NCBI RefSeq assembly: GCF_018069625.1
Contig: NZ_CP072941.1
Location: forward strand, 1,922,001 to 1,986,000
Reading direction: 5' to 3'
Length of the DNA: 64,000 nucleotides
Source of the DNA: Streptomyces yatensis
GTDB lineage: Bacteria > Actinomycetota > Actinomycetes > Streptomycetales > Streptomycetaceae
Below, piece after piece: positions 17,348-25,028 of the stretch. Under the pieces are notes generated by a model. It was not told the origin of the DNA, searched no databases, and saw only the letters and a program-made list of their open reading frames with translations. Within the stretch, counting starts at the first letter, position 1. Each line of letters begins with the position of its first letter. The translations under genes and the position numbers were made by a program.

Positions 17348-17758
17348 GTGCCCCGCCATCCGAACAAGCCCCGCCGCCTGGTCGCCGACGGGCGGACGTA
17401 TCTGTGGACGCTACGCCACAGCCACCGCGTGCTGGACGACGGCCGGTCCACCGCCTGCCGCCAGACCCTCACCCTGTACCCGCAGCCGGCCGGCACCGGC
17501 GCCCCGCTGCGCATCGTCTTCGCCGAGGGGCCGGGCCGGTACGTCCCGGGCGGGTTCCCCATGGGCTCCGGGGACGTGGGGTACGTCCGGGGCGGCTCCC
17601 TGAACTTGCATGAACCGGGCGCCGTCCGGGCGCTGCTCGACGCGGCGTCGGCCCGCGGTTGGCAGCCGGGGGAACGGCAGGTGGTGGAAGTCGATGGCTG
17701 GCCCTTGCTGGAGGCGGTCACTGCCGCGGCGGCCATCGACGCCGACCCTGCCTGCTGA
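17348..17758 (+). CDS. Conserved hypothetical protein of streptomycetes
   Basis: 136 aa from a GTG. It begins PRHPNKPRRLVADGRTYLWT and contains a region (YLWTLRHSHRV to LRIVFAEGPGRYVPGG) resembling small Streptomyces proteins of unknown function; no known motif, membrane segment or signal is seen. A TACGCT box ends seven bases before the GTG, so the message may be leaderless. It stands alone, convergent with the valine-type dehydrogenase gene. The codon usage is normal for the window. Confidence 0.65.
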   Translation: MPRHPNKPRRLVADGRTYLWTLRHSHRVLDDGRSTACRQTLTLYPQPAGTGAPLRIVFAEGPGRYVPGGFPMGSGDVGYVRGGSLNLHEPGAVRALLDAASARGWQPGERQVVEVDGWPLLEAVTAAAAIDADPAC

Positions 17759-17788
17759 GGCCCACAGAACCGCGGGCAGCTCAATCGG

Positions 17789-18853
17789 TCATGCCCGCAA
17801 CGGGCGCTGGGCCGCTTGCGAGGACGCCAGCCGGCGTTCGGCGATCCGCTGGGCCGCCCGCAGCGGGGTGGTGCCGGTCGTGAGCGCCAGGTCAAGGATG
17901 CGGGTCACGGTGTCGCCGATGCCCTCCACCCGCTTCTGGGCGGCCTCGTGGCTGTAGCCCTCCGACTCCCGGCTGAGGGCGTAGGCGATACCGCCGGCAC
18001 TGGCGACGAAGTCGGGCACCCAGACGATGCCACGCCCCGCGAGGTCATCGGCCAGGCGCTCCTCGGTGAGCTGGTTGTTCGCCGGGCCGACGACCAGGCG
18101 CGCGGTGATCCGCGGGACGGTCATGTCGTCGAGTACGCCGCCGACGGCGGCCGGGACGAGTATGTCGGCCGGCGCGGACAGGGCCTGGCCGGGCTCGACC
18201 CATCCGTACCCGCTCGCCAACGCCGCCTCCTTGCGGGAGGGTTCCAGGTCGGATACGACGACATGTGCGCCCTCGGTGGCCAGGCCGGCGGCGATACCGC
18301 TGCCCACCGACCCGAAGCCGCTGATCACCACGGTCCGTCCGGTGCAGGAGGCATCCCCGAATACCTGCCCCGCACCGGCGCGCAGGGCCGCCAGGACGCC
18401 GGTGGCGGTCGGGCCTCCGGAGTTGCCGGTACCGCCGTGCTCCTCGGGCGCGCAGTACGCGTACGGCGAGAAGCGCCGCAGGACCACCATGTCCTCGGGG
18501 CCGGTGCCGACGTCGGGGCCGGTGCGGTAGGAACCCTGGAAGGAGGCGATCAGCTCGCCCAGATCCTCCAGTGCGGCCTCGCGCAACTGTGGGGTGAGTG
18601 CGGTGTCGTTGTCGAGGGCGACCACGCTCTTGCCGCCGCCGAAGTCCAGGCCGGCCACGGCGGCCTTGTAGGTCATCGCCTCCGACAGGCGCAGCGCGTC
18701 GGCGAGTCCATGCTGCCAGGTGTCGTAGCGGCGCAGTCGGCAGCCGCCGACCGCCGGGCCCAGGGCCCGGGAGTGCACTGCCACGATCAGCGGCAGCCCG
18801 GAACGGCGTCCACGTCGAATGACCACGTCTTCATGTGCGAGTGCTCGGCTCAT
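17789..18853 (-). CDS. vdh: Glu/Leu/Phe/Val dehydrogenase (valine/leucine dehydrogenase type)
   Basis: 354 aa, the usual length of branched-chain amino acid dehydrogenases. The substrate domain has GPAVGGCRLRRY, the lysine-rich AMTYKAAVAGLDFGGGKSVV and TGPDVGTGPEDM. The NAD-binding Rossmann loop is VVISGFGSVGSGIAAGLA at about 168-185. It deaminates branched-chain (or aromatic) amino acids to 2-ketoacids, feeding acyl-CoA pools. Valine is the usual substrate in Streptomyces; leucine or phenylalanine cannot be excluded. The start is six bases from a TAGCTT -10 box, suggesting a leaderless message. A divergent Lrp-type gene and an operator lie next to it. Confidence 0.85.
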   Translation of the reverse strand: MSRALAHEDVVIRRGRRSGLPLIVAVHSRALGPAVGGCRLRRYDTWQHGLADALRLSEAMTYKAAVAGLDFGGGKSVVALDNDTALTPQLREAALEDLGELIASFQGSYRTGPDVGTGPEDMVVLRRFSPYAYCAPEEHGGTGNSGGPTATGVLAALRAGAGQVFGDASCTGRTVVISGFGSVGSGIAAGLATEGAHVVVSDLEPSRKEAALASGYGWVEPGQALSAPADILVPAAVGGVLDDMTVPRITARLVVGPANNQLTEERLADDLAGRGIVWVPDFVASAGGIAYALSRESEGYSHEAAQKRVEGIGDTVTRILDLALTTGTTPLRAAQRIAERRLASSQAAQRPLRA

Positions 18854-18859
18854 GCCCCG

Positions 18860-18865
18860 AAGCTA
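18860..18865 (-). promoter_or_regulatory. -10 box of a probable leaderless promoter (amino-acid dehydrogenase)
   Basis: TAGCTT on the minus strand ends six bases before the ATG at 18853, so transcription should start at or next to the start codon. No Shine-Dalgarno sequence is present. The inverted repeat at 18889-18915 covers the expected -35 zone. Confidence 0.55.
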
Positions 18866-18888
18866 GGCTGGCGCACGGGACGGTTGAC

Positions 18889-18915
18889 GTGACGCCGAAG
18901 TACATTCGGTGTCAC
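18889..18915. promoter_or_regulatory. 27-bp inverted repeat, probable Lrp operator
   Basis: GTGACGCCGAA and TTCGGTGTCAC are inverted copies with one mismatch, separated by GTACA. The repeat lies between the divergent dehydrogenase and Lrp genes and overlaps both promoter regions. Lrp/AsnC regulators usually control the adjacent divergent gene and themselves, so this is the obvious binding site. Confidence 0.7.
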
Positions 18916-18931
18916 GATCCAGGAGGCGGTC

Positions 18932-19405
18932 ATGGATGAACTTGATTCGGCGATCGTGCACCATCTGCAGGCCGATGGTCGGCTGTCCAACCGGGCCCTC
19001 GCCGAGAAGCTCGGTATCGCCCCCTCCACCTGCCTCGAACGCACCCGGTTGCTGCACAAGCGCGGCATCATCCAGGGCTACCGGGCCCAAGTCTCCCTGC
19101 GGGCACTCAACCGCTCCGTGCAGGCGATGGTCTTCACCCAGGTCCGGCCGCTGCGCCGGGACGTCGTCGCCGACTTCGAGCGGTCGGTGACCCGGCTGCC
19201 GGAGGTGGTCTCCGTCTACACGATGGCCGGCAGCGACGACTTCCTCGTCCACGTCACGGCCCAGGACATCGACCATCTGCATGCCTTCCTCCTGGACCAG
19301 TTCACCAACCGCCGGGAGATCGTCGGCTTCCGCACCTCGATCATCTACCAGCACCTCACCAACCCCGTACTCGACCCGCTCCCCCCGGCGACGGAGCACC
19401 TGTGA
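18932..19405 (+). CDS. Lrp/AsnC family transcriptional regulator
   Basis: 157 aa with GGAGG six bases before the ATG. The N-terminal winged helix (LDSAIVHHLQADGRLSNRAL) continues AEKLGIAPSTCLERTRLL, a typical AsnC helix-turn-helix at about 20-45. The C-terminal RAM/AsnC ligand domain follows, with VVSVYTMAGSDDFLVHVTA. It should bind an amino acid or ketoacid and control the divergent valine/leucine-type dehydrogenase through the 27-bp inverted repeat between them. Its end is 10 bp from the convergent GlxA-type gene. Confidence 0.93.
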   Translation: MDELDSAIVHHLQADGRLSNRALAEKLGIAPSTCLERTRLLHKRGIIQGYRAQVSLRALNRSVQAMVFTQVRPLRRDVVADFERSVTRLPEVVSVYTMAGSDDFLVHVTAQDIDHLHAFLLDQFTNRREIVGFRTSIIYQHLTNPVLDPLPPATEHL

Positions 19406-19415
19406 CGCCACGCGG

Positions 19416-20405
19416 TCACCGGACAGGCCGCTGCTCCGGCGCCCGACCGGGCACCGGCGTATCGGAGTTGACGGAGCGCCCGAAGCTGCGGCGGTAGGCC
19501 GTGGGGGTGGTGCCCAGTGTGCGCCGGAAGTGCAGCCGCAGGTTGGCCGCCGTGCCCAGTCCGCACTCCCGCGCCACCCGGTCCATCGGGTGGTCCGTGG
19601 TTTCCAGCAGTTCCCGCGCCCTGCTGAGGCGGGCGCCCAGCAACCACTGCAACGGGGTCGTGCCCGTCTCCTCGGTGAACCGGCGCATGAAGGTGCGCTG
19701 CGAGAGGCCCGCGTGCCGGGCGAGCACCCGCAGCGTGAGCGGCTCGCCGAGCCGGTGCAGGGCCCATCCCCGGGTGCCGGACAGCGACGCCTCACCGGCC
19801 ACCGCGACGGGCGCCGGTACGTACTGGGCCTGCCCACCGTCCCGGTGGGGGGCGGCGACCAGACCGCGGGCGATCTCGTTGGCCACCACGGCCCCCAGGT
19901 CGCGGCGCACGAGGTGCAGGCACAGGTCGATACCGCAGCACACCCCGGCCGATGTGAGCACGTCGCCCTCGTCCACGTAGAGCACATCGCGATCGACCTC
20001 GACGGCCGGGAAGCCCCGCGCCAACTCGTCGATGTGCTTCCAGTGGGTGGTGGCGTGCAGCCCGTCCAGCACGCCCGCCGCGGCCAGGGCGAAGGCGCCC
20101 GTGCAGATCGACACCACACGCGTGCCCCGGTCGCGGGCCCCGGCCAGCGTGTCGAGCACGGCGTCCGGCAGCTGGACGATCGGTTCGAATCCCGGCACGA
20201 CCACGGTGTCCGCGGTGCGCAGCTGCTCCAGCTCCCCGTCGGCGACCAGGGCGAAGCCCGCGCTGGTGACCACCTTCGCGTCCAGCGCGCACAGGGTCAT
20301 CTCATAGGGGGTTTCCGGCCGGGTGGTGAAGATCTGCGTCGGGATCGCCAGGTCGAGCGGGGTGACCCCGTCCAGCGCCAGGACCGCGACTCGATGCACT
20401 GCCAT
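19416..20405 (-). CDS. GlxA-type AraC family regulator (DJ-1/PfpI domain plus AraC HTH)
   Basis: 329 aa. The N-terminal DJ-1/PfpI-like domain (VAVLALDGVTPLDLAIPTQI; SICTGAFALAAAGVLDG around 100-116; DVLTSAGVCCGIDL) is followed by a C-terminal AraC domain with two helix-turn-helix motifs (LRVLARHAGLSQRTFMRRF and MDRVARECGLGTAANLRLHF). This GATase-AraC architecture is widespread in actinomycetes as a one-component sensor. The divergent HD-domain and RidA genes are its likely targets. A TAGAAT box six bases before the ATG suggests a leaderless message. Confidence 0.92.
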   Translation of the reverse strand: MAVHRVAVLALDGVTPLDLAIPTQIFTTRPETPYEMTLCALDAKVVTSAGFALVADGELEQLRTADTVVVPGFEPIVQLPDAVLDTLAGARDRGTRVVSICTGAFALAAAGVLDGLHATTHWKHIDELARGFPAVEVDRDVLYVDEGDVLTSAGVCCGIDLCLHLVRRDLGAVVANEIARGLVAAPHRDGGQAQYVPAPVAVAGEASLSGTRGWALHRLGEPLTLRVLARHAGLSQRTFMRRFTEETGTTPLQWLLGARLSRARELLETTDHPMDRVARECGLGTAANLRLHFRRTLGTTPTAYRRSFGRSVNSDTPVPGRAPEQRPVR

Positions 20406-20411
20406 GGCAAG

Positions 20412-20417
20412 ATTCTA
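20412..20417 (-). promoter_or_regulatory. -10 box of a probable leaderless promoter (GlxA-type regulator)
   Basis: TAGAAT on the minus strand is followed by CTTGCC and the ATG at 20405, giving a start at or beside the initiation codon. The intergenic region to the divergent HD gene is only 71 bp, so both promoters overlap. Confidence 0.5.
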
Positions 20418-20476
20418 TCGAAGTGCGGAAATTTTGCCTCTCGCCAGGTCAGGGCGGTCGCGGCCAGGCTGAGGAC

Positions 20477-21151
20477 ATGACCGGATCTCCCCACGAGGCG
20501 ACCGCCGACCTGATCACGCTGCCCGGCACACCGCTTGCCGACGCGGTCGTGAACTTCATCCGACCGGTGGAAACGCCGTCCGTGTTCAACCACAGTCTCC
20601 GCAGCTATCTGTTCGCCCGGCTGGTGGCCGGGCGCCTCGGCCTGGCCGCCGGCCACGACTACCACGACGACCTGTTGTTCGCCGCGTGCGCGATGCACGA
20701 CCTCGGCGTGGCGCCGGACGGCCCGCACAGCCAGCGGTTCGAGGTCGAAGGCGCCGACCGGGCCGCCGCGTTCCTCATCGAACGCGGCGTGCCCGCGGCC
20801 GACACCGACCAGGTCTGGCAGGCCATCGCCCTGCACACCTCACCGGGTATCGCGGAACGCCGCGGCACGCTGTGCGTGCTCGTCCGCGAAGGCGTCGCGC
20901 TCGACTTCGGCGGCGCAGTGGGGGCCGGCCACCTCGACGCCGTCACCGATGAGCAGGCCGACGCCCTGCACGCCGCCTATCCACGGCTGGACATGATCCG
21001 CTCACTCACCGACGCGATCGTCGCGCAGGCCGCGAAGAACCCGGCGAACGCACCCCGGTACACGATTCCCGGCGAATTCCTGCGCGAGCGCGAGACCTTC
21101 GGCCGGACCCGGCTGGAGCACGCCTGCCGTTCGTCCCGCTGGGGCGACTGA
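20477..21151 (+). CDS. HD-domain protein (cyanamide-hydratase-like)
   Basis: 224 aa from an ATG with GAGGA close upstream. The metal-binding HD pattern is visible: His in VFNHSLRSYLFARL, the His-Asp pair in ACAMHDLGVAP, and a further His in ALHTSPGIAERRG. It resembles the cyanamide hydratase/DDI-like group of HD hydrolases rather than signalling phosphodiesterases. The true substrate is unknown. Divergent from the GlxA-type regulator and followed by a RidA gene, it could belong to a small detoxification unit for reactive nitrogen compounds (inference). Confidence 0.8.
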   Translation: MTGSPHEATADLITLPGTPLADAVVNFIRPVETPSVFNHSLRSYLFARLVAGRLGLAAGHDYHDDLLFAACAMHDLGVAPDGPHSQRFEVEGADRAAAFLIERGVPAADTDQVWQAIALHTSPGIAERRGTLCVLVREGVALDFGGAVGAGHLDAVTDEQADALHAAYPRLDMIRSLTDAIVAQAAKNPANAPRYTIPGEFLRERETFGRTRLEHACRSSRWGD

Positions 21152-21171
21152 CTCCGCGGACTCCACGCCCG

Positions 21172-21203
21172 ACGTCAACGTCAACGCCAACGTCAACGTC
21201 AAC
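21172..21203. repeat. Five tandem copies of a 6-bp unit (ACGTCA, one ACGCCA)
   Basis: The repeat fills the gap between the HD stop and the RidA Shine-Dalgarno. On the other strand it reads as repeated GTTGAC. It could be a slippage product or a multi-site regulator target; it lies outside any coding frame. Confidence 0.8.
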
Positions 21204-21223
21204 AAGGAAAAGGAAGCACCACC

Positions 21224-21646
21224 ATGACCATCCACACCGTCGAGGTCCCCGAGGACAACGCCGTCTTCGGACAAACCACCAGCGCCTTCGCGGGCTTCGG
21301 CTATTCCGCCGCGGTCCGCGCGAACGGCCTCCTGTTCATCGCGGGAACGATCGGCCGCCGAGCCGACGGAACCATCCCGGACACCATCGAGGAGCAGACC
21401 GAGATCGCCATCCGGAAGATCGAGGAGATCCTTCGGCTGGAGAACCTCGACCTGTCCGCCCTCGTCGACGTCACCAGCTACCACGTCGACATCCACCGGC
21501 ACCTGCCCGGCTTCATCGAGGCCAAGCAGCGCCTCGTCGCGGAGCCTTACCCGACCTGGACGATCATCGGGGTCAGCGGCCTCGCCAGCCAGGGACTCCT
21601 CGTCGAAATCCGCGCGACCGCCGTGTACCCGGACGCATCCCGGTAG
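21224..21646 (+). CDS. RidA family protein (enamine/imine deaminase type)
   Basis: 140 aa. The fold pattern is that of the YjgF/YER057c/UK114 family: SAFAGFGYSAAVRANGLLFI, AGTIGRR, EEQTEIAIRKIEEIL, VTSYHVDIHRHLPGF and VEIRATAVYP. The canonical catalytic Arg of the RidA subfamily (IEIExVA-R) appears shifted, since here the segment is VEIRATAV; it may belong to another subgroup. The family hydrolyses reactive 2-aminoacrylate-type enamines. It follows the HD gene on the same strand and ends at a strong hairpin. Confidence 0.85.
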   Translation: MTIHTVEVPEDNAVFGQTTSAFAGFGYSAAVRANGLLFIAGTIGRRADGTIPDTIEEQTEIAIRKIEEILRLENLDLSALVDVTSYHVDIHRHLPGFIEAKQRLVAEPYPTWTIIGVSGLASQGLLVEIRATAVYPDASR

Positions 21647-21652
21647 CCGCCG

Positions 21653-21685
21653 CTCGTGGGCCCGCCCCCCCGGCGGGCCCACGAG
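21653..21685 (+). terminator. Perfect 14-bp hairpin after the RidA gene
   Basis: CTCGTGGGCCCGCC pairs exactly with GGCGGGCCCACGAG around a five-C loop, starting six bases after the stop. Flanking CCGCCG/CGGCGG may extend it. There is no T-tract. Confidence 0.8.
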
Positions 21686-21841
21686 CCCGTCGGCGGCCGG
21701 CACGGCGGCAAGTGGAAGTCTTGTGCTGTTGGCCCGGAATATGTGTCGGGGCTGCGGGGCATCGCTCTAGACTGCAGGGTCAATGTTTCGCAAAGCCAGG
21801 TATGGCGCGGGGGAGCCCCGTACACAACGATTGGGTAGCCA

Positions 21842-22987
21842 GTGCTTCTGAAAACCTTCGGCTGGTCGTTCGCGGTCACCGCGCTCGGCTTGGTCGCGGC
21901 GGTGTTCTACGGGGGGTGGACCGGCTTCGGGATCGTGGCGATCCTGTCCATCCTCGAGATCTCGCTGTCCTTCGACAACGCCGTGGTCAACGCCGGGATC
22001 CTGAAGAAGATGAATGCCTTCTGGCAGAAGATCTTCCTCACCATCGGCGTCCTGATCGCGGTCTTCGGCATGCGCCTGGTCTTCCCGGTCGTGATCGTCG
22101 CCATCAGCGCCAAGATCGGTCCGATCGAAGCGGTGCGGCTCGCGCTCGACGACAAGGACAAGTACCAGCAGTTGGTGACCGACGCCCACCCGTCGATCGC
22201 CGCCTTCGGTGGCATGTTCCTGCTGATGATCTTCCTCGACTTCATCTTCGAGGACCGGGAGATCAAGTGGCTCGCCTGGCTGGAGCGTCCGCTCGCCAAG
22301 CTCGGCAAGGTCGACATGCTCTCCGTCTGCATCGCGCTCGTCGTGCTGCTCGTCTCCGCGATGACCTTCGCCACCAACGCCCACCAGCACGGCGGCATCC
22401 ATGCCGACAAGACGGAGACCGTCCTGATCGCCGGCATCGCGGGCCTGATCACCTACCTGATCGTCGCCGGCCTCTCCGGCTACTTCGAGAACAAGCTCGA
22501 GGAAGAGGAGGAGCGCGAGCAGGAGGCCGAGGAAGAGGCCAAGCGGAGCGGCAAGAAGGTCCCGGCGGTCGTGATGGCCGGCAAGGCCGCGTTCTTCATG
22601 TTCCTCTACCTTGAGGTCCTGGACGCGTCCTTCTCCTTCGACGGCGTCATCGGCGCCTTCGCGATCACCAACGACATCGTCCTGATGGCGCTCGGACTCG
22701 GCATCGGCGCGATGTACGTCCGCTCGCTCACGGTCTACCTGGTCCGCCAGGGCACCCTCGACGACTACGTCTACCTGGAGCACGGCGCGCACTACGCGAT
22801 CGGCGCCCTCGCCGTGATCCTGCTCGTCACCATCCAGTACGAGATCCACGAGGTCATCACGGGCCTCGTCGGCGTCGTCCTGATCGCCTGGTCCTTCTTC
22901 TCCTCGGTCCAGCGCAACCGCAGGGCGGCGGCCGAGGGGAAGGACACGGGATCCAGCGAGAAGGTCGAGGTCTCCTCCGGCGCCTGA
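21842..22987 (+). CDS. DUF475/TerC-type integral membrane protein
   Basis: 381 aa from a GTG at 21842. It has about eight membrane helices, with the TerC signature repeated twice: LEISLSFDNAVVNAGILKKM (N-terminal half) and VLDASFSFDGVIGAFAITND (C-terminal half). The conserved Asp/Asn residues in the membrane probably coordinate a metal, in the manner of the LysE/TerC superfamily. Between the halves is a very acidic cytoplasmic loop (ENKLEEEEEREQEAEEEAKR). TerC-type proteins are linked to metal or envelope stress. Facing it across a terminator is a gene with a TerB domain, which supports a shared stress function. Confidence 0.88.
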   Translation: MLLKTFGWSFAVTALGLVAAVFYGGWTGFGIVAILSILEISLSFDNAVVNAGILKKMNAFWQKIFLTIGVLIAVFGMRLVFPVVIVAISAKIGPIEAVRLALDDKDKYQQLVTDAHPSIAAFGGMFLLMIFLDFIFEDREIKWLAWLERPLAKLGKVDMLSVCIALVVLLVSAMTFATNAHQHGGIHADKTETVLIAGIAGLITYLIVAGLSGYFENKLEEEEEREQEAEEEAKRSGKKVPAVVMAGKAAFFMFLYLEVLDASFSFDGVIGAFAITNDIVLMALGLGIGAMYVRSLTVYLVRQGTLDDYVYLEHGAHYAIGALAVILLVTIQYEIHEVITGLVGVVLIAWSFFSSVQRNRRAAAEGKDTGSSEKVEVSSGA

Positions 22988-22998
22988 GCCGGGCCACC

Positions 22999-23022
22999 GG
23001 CGGCGGCCGCGGGGCCGCCGCC
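22999..23022. terminator. Bidirectional hairpin between TerC-type and TerB-ArsR genes
   Basis: GGCGGCGGCC pairs perfectly with GGCCGCCGCC around GCGG, 12 bp after the plus-strand stop and 17 bp past the minus-strand stop. Confidence 0.7.
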
Positions 23023-23038
23023 GAGCGGACGGTGCTGC

Positions 23039-23926
23039 TCAGCCCCGCGTAAGAGGCGGGTCCGGCGGTTCGGAGGGGGCGAGAAGATACGCCTGGAGCT
23101 GCCCGAGCAGTTCGGCGATGCCTTCCCGGTCGGCGCGGTAGCGGACCAGTTTGCCGCTGCGCGTCGACTGGAGCAGGCCGCCGCGCCGGAGGACCGCGAG
23201 GTGCTCGGAGGTGGTCGACGGGCCGAGTCCGGCCCGCTCGGCGACCTCGCCGACGGTCAGCTCCTCGCCATGGATGAAGTGCGCGAAGAGCTTCTGACGG
23301 GTGCCGCTGGTCAGCGCCTTGAGGAAGACCTGGAGGTCGTCGCCGGGTACGGCGGCCTCGGGGCGTATGGCCCCTCCCGCACCGGAGTCCGCCCGCCCGG
23401 ACCCCCGGTCGCCGGCCGCCTGCGGGAGCCCGTCCGGGGCCCGGGACGGGCGGGGGACGCGGAGGGGGCGGTGGAGGTCGAACTCGGTCGGCGGGATGTC
23501 CAGGGCTGAGCACGCCTCGCGGACGACGTCGCGCTCGCTGTCGTCGAAGTAGCCGTCGGCGCAGCCGATGACGATGCCGATCTGGATGACGGCCCGGGCC
23601 TCGGCGGGCCTCCGCTTCGCCTTGCCGATCTCCCGCATGGCGCTCGCCATCCCGAGGGCGAAGTCCGTGGTCAGCTCGTCGAGGTGGTCCTCGAAGCGGC
23701 GGTGCAGATCGTCCGCGGGGAAGTTCTGGAGCACGTCGTTGGTGGCGATGAGCTGGGCGACGCGCTGCCGCTCGGACGGATCGATCGTGCCGTCCGCCGC
23801 GGCCACCAAGGCGCACATCGCCATGCTGGCGTCCCGGAAAGCCCCGCTCCGCAGGTCGTTCTTCTTCGCCGTGAGCTGAGCCTGCATCGTCTGGACCGAG
23901 TCCTTGAGGCGGTCCCACAGCGTCAT
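23039..23926 (-). CDS. TerB domain fused to an ArsR-type winged-helix DNA-binding domain
   Basis: 295 aa from the second ATG (23926). The first ATG (23932) directly abuts the AAGGAG and is too close, while the second has six-base spacing. Residues 1-145 form a TerB (tellurite-resistance) helical domain (MCALVAAADGTIDPSERQRV, IVIGCADGYFDDSERDVV with Asp-rich loops). A Pro/Gly/Ala linker of about 45 residues leads to an ArsR-like winged helix (LTSGTRQKLFAHFIHGEELT, VGEVAERAGLGPSTTSEHLA, RRGGLLQSTRSGKLVRYRA). Metal-binding Cys motifs of ArsR are absent. It would let a metal/stress-sensing TerB module control DNA binding directly (inference), possibly acting on its own promoter. Confidence 0.82.
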   Translation of the reverse strand: MTLWDRLKDSVQTMQAQLTAKKNDLRSGAFRDASMAMCALVAAADGTIDPSERQRVAQLIATNDVLQNFPADDLHRRFEDHLDELTTDFALGMASAMREIGKAKRRPAEARAVIQIGIVIGCADGYFDDSERDVVREACSALDIPPTEFDLHRPLRVPRPSRAPDGLPQAAGDRGSGRADSGAGGAIRPEAAVPGDDLQVFLKALTSGTRQKLFAHFIHGEELTVGEVAERAGLGPSTTSEHLAVLRRGGLLQSTRSGKLVRYRADREGIAELLGQLQAYLLAPSEPPDPPLTRG

Positions 23927-23973
23927 CTGCATCTCCTTGTCAGTAATACCTCCATAGTGAGGAGAAAACAGAA

Positions 23974-23989
23974 TCTACAGGTTTGTAGA
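23974..23989. promoter_or_regulatory. Palindrome TCTACA-GGTT-TGTAGA, probable autoregulatory operator
   Basis: Perfect 6-bp arms. On the minus strand the left arm runs into TAGATT, a good -10 box for the TerB-ArsR gene, so a bound repressor would sit on the promoter. A second inverted pair CTCC/GGAG lies at 23950-23964 in the leader. Confidence 0.6.
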
Positions 23990-24073
23990 GACCCTTCGCG
24001 CGCCGCCGCGACACCCGCGCCCCCTCTGGCTGCCGTTCGGAGAGGTGGCGGGTCAGTCGGGGACGTCCGGCCC

Positions 24074-24940
24074 TCAGCCGGATGTCAGCGGCAGCGTGGT
24101 CCGGGCGGCGGCAATGCGCACGTACTCCAGCTTTTGCTCGTCCGAAGAGCCGGGCTCCGCCGTATAGGTCACGATCCGCACATCGTGGTCGGGTAGCTTC
24201 AGCACATCGTTGTCGAGACCTATCTCCCCCACAAGAGGATGCCGCAGGCGTTTATGGCCGCCCAGGCGGGACCCGAGCGCTGGGGTGCTCCACAGTTCCC
24301 GGAACTCTTCGCTGTTGCTCATGACCTCATCGATCAGCATTCTGAAGTCCTCATCATGAGGATATGCACCCTGCGTTATCCGAAGGTCTACGACGAGAGC
24401 GGCCTTGAATGCGGGGGTGCTCTGCTCGACGGGAAAGAGCGGACGGCCCGTGTCCGGCGGCTCGTTGAACACCGCGCGTACCAGGTTTCGTTCCTCCGGC
24501 GTCCGAGCGGACGGGTCACCCAGCAAGGCCTCCCACATGGACGTCCAGGTCAGGAGGGTCCATGAGGCGGAGAACACGCCCACCGGGATGTTTCCCCAGC
24601 GGCTGACGAGCCGTTGTACACCGGGCGGCATCTGATGCGGGATGGTGGGCGGCGTCGGTGGGCGGAGCCCGGCCACCAGGTGCAGATGGCAGGTTTCATC
24701 CGTACTGAGTTGCAGTGCGCGGGCGAGTGCGGCCACGACGTCGCGAGAGGGGCGCTGGGACCGGCCCTGTTCAAGGCGCAGAAGGTAATCCGTGGATATT
24801 CCCGCCAGATGGGCGAGCTCTTCGCGGCGCAGGCCGGCGGTGCGTCGCCGGCGGGTGGCGGGCAGTCCGACGTCTTCCGTCGTAATGCGGGCACGCCAGC
24901 CACGCAGCGCGTTACCCAGCGAGTTCTCTGGACGACTCAT
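24074..24940 (-). CDS. XRE-type regulator with MmyB-like ligand-binding domain
   Basis: 288 aa. The N-terminal helix-turn-helix (GLRREELAHLAGISTDYLLR, then LEQGRSQRPS) is followed by the MmyB-like region (VFSASWTLLTWTSMWEALLG, FRELWSTPALGSR, HPLVGEIGLDNDVLKLPDHD, VTYTAEPGS). This architecture is very common in Streptomyces; MmyB-like domains may bind a fatty-acid-like ligand. These regulators usually sit beside the gene they control. The neighbouring beta-propeller gene upstream on the same strand is 88 bp away, so direct control is uncertain. Confidence 0.92.
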   Translation of the reverse strand: MSRPENSLGNALRGWRARITTEDVGLPATRRRRTAGLRREELAHLAGISTDYLLRLEQGRSQRPSRDVVAALARALQLSTDETCHLHLVAGLRPPTPPTIPHQMPPGVQRLVSRWGNIPVGVFSASWTLLTWTSMWEALLGDPSARTPEERNLVRAVFNEPPDTGRPLFPVEQSTPAFKAALVVDLRITQGAYPHDEDFRMLIDEVMSNSEEFRELWSTPALGSRLGGHKRLRHPLVGEIGLDNDVLKLPDHDVRIVTYTAEPGSSDEQKLEYVRIAAARTTLPLTSG

Positions 24941-25028
24941 GTTCCCATTGTCACCGGCCCTGCGGCCGCCACCATGGGACTGTCGTTCCTGGGATAACTG
25001 CCGGGCAGTCGGCGCGGCCGCGGTCGCC

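Noticed and set aside
23200..23600. Frameshift splitting TerB and ArsR into two genes
   Set aside because: The reading frame stays open and protein-like through the linker, so I treat it as a true fusion, though a sequencing error cannot be ruled out.
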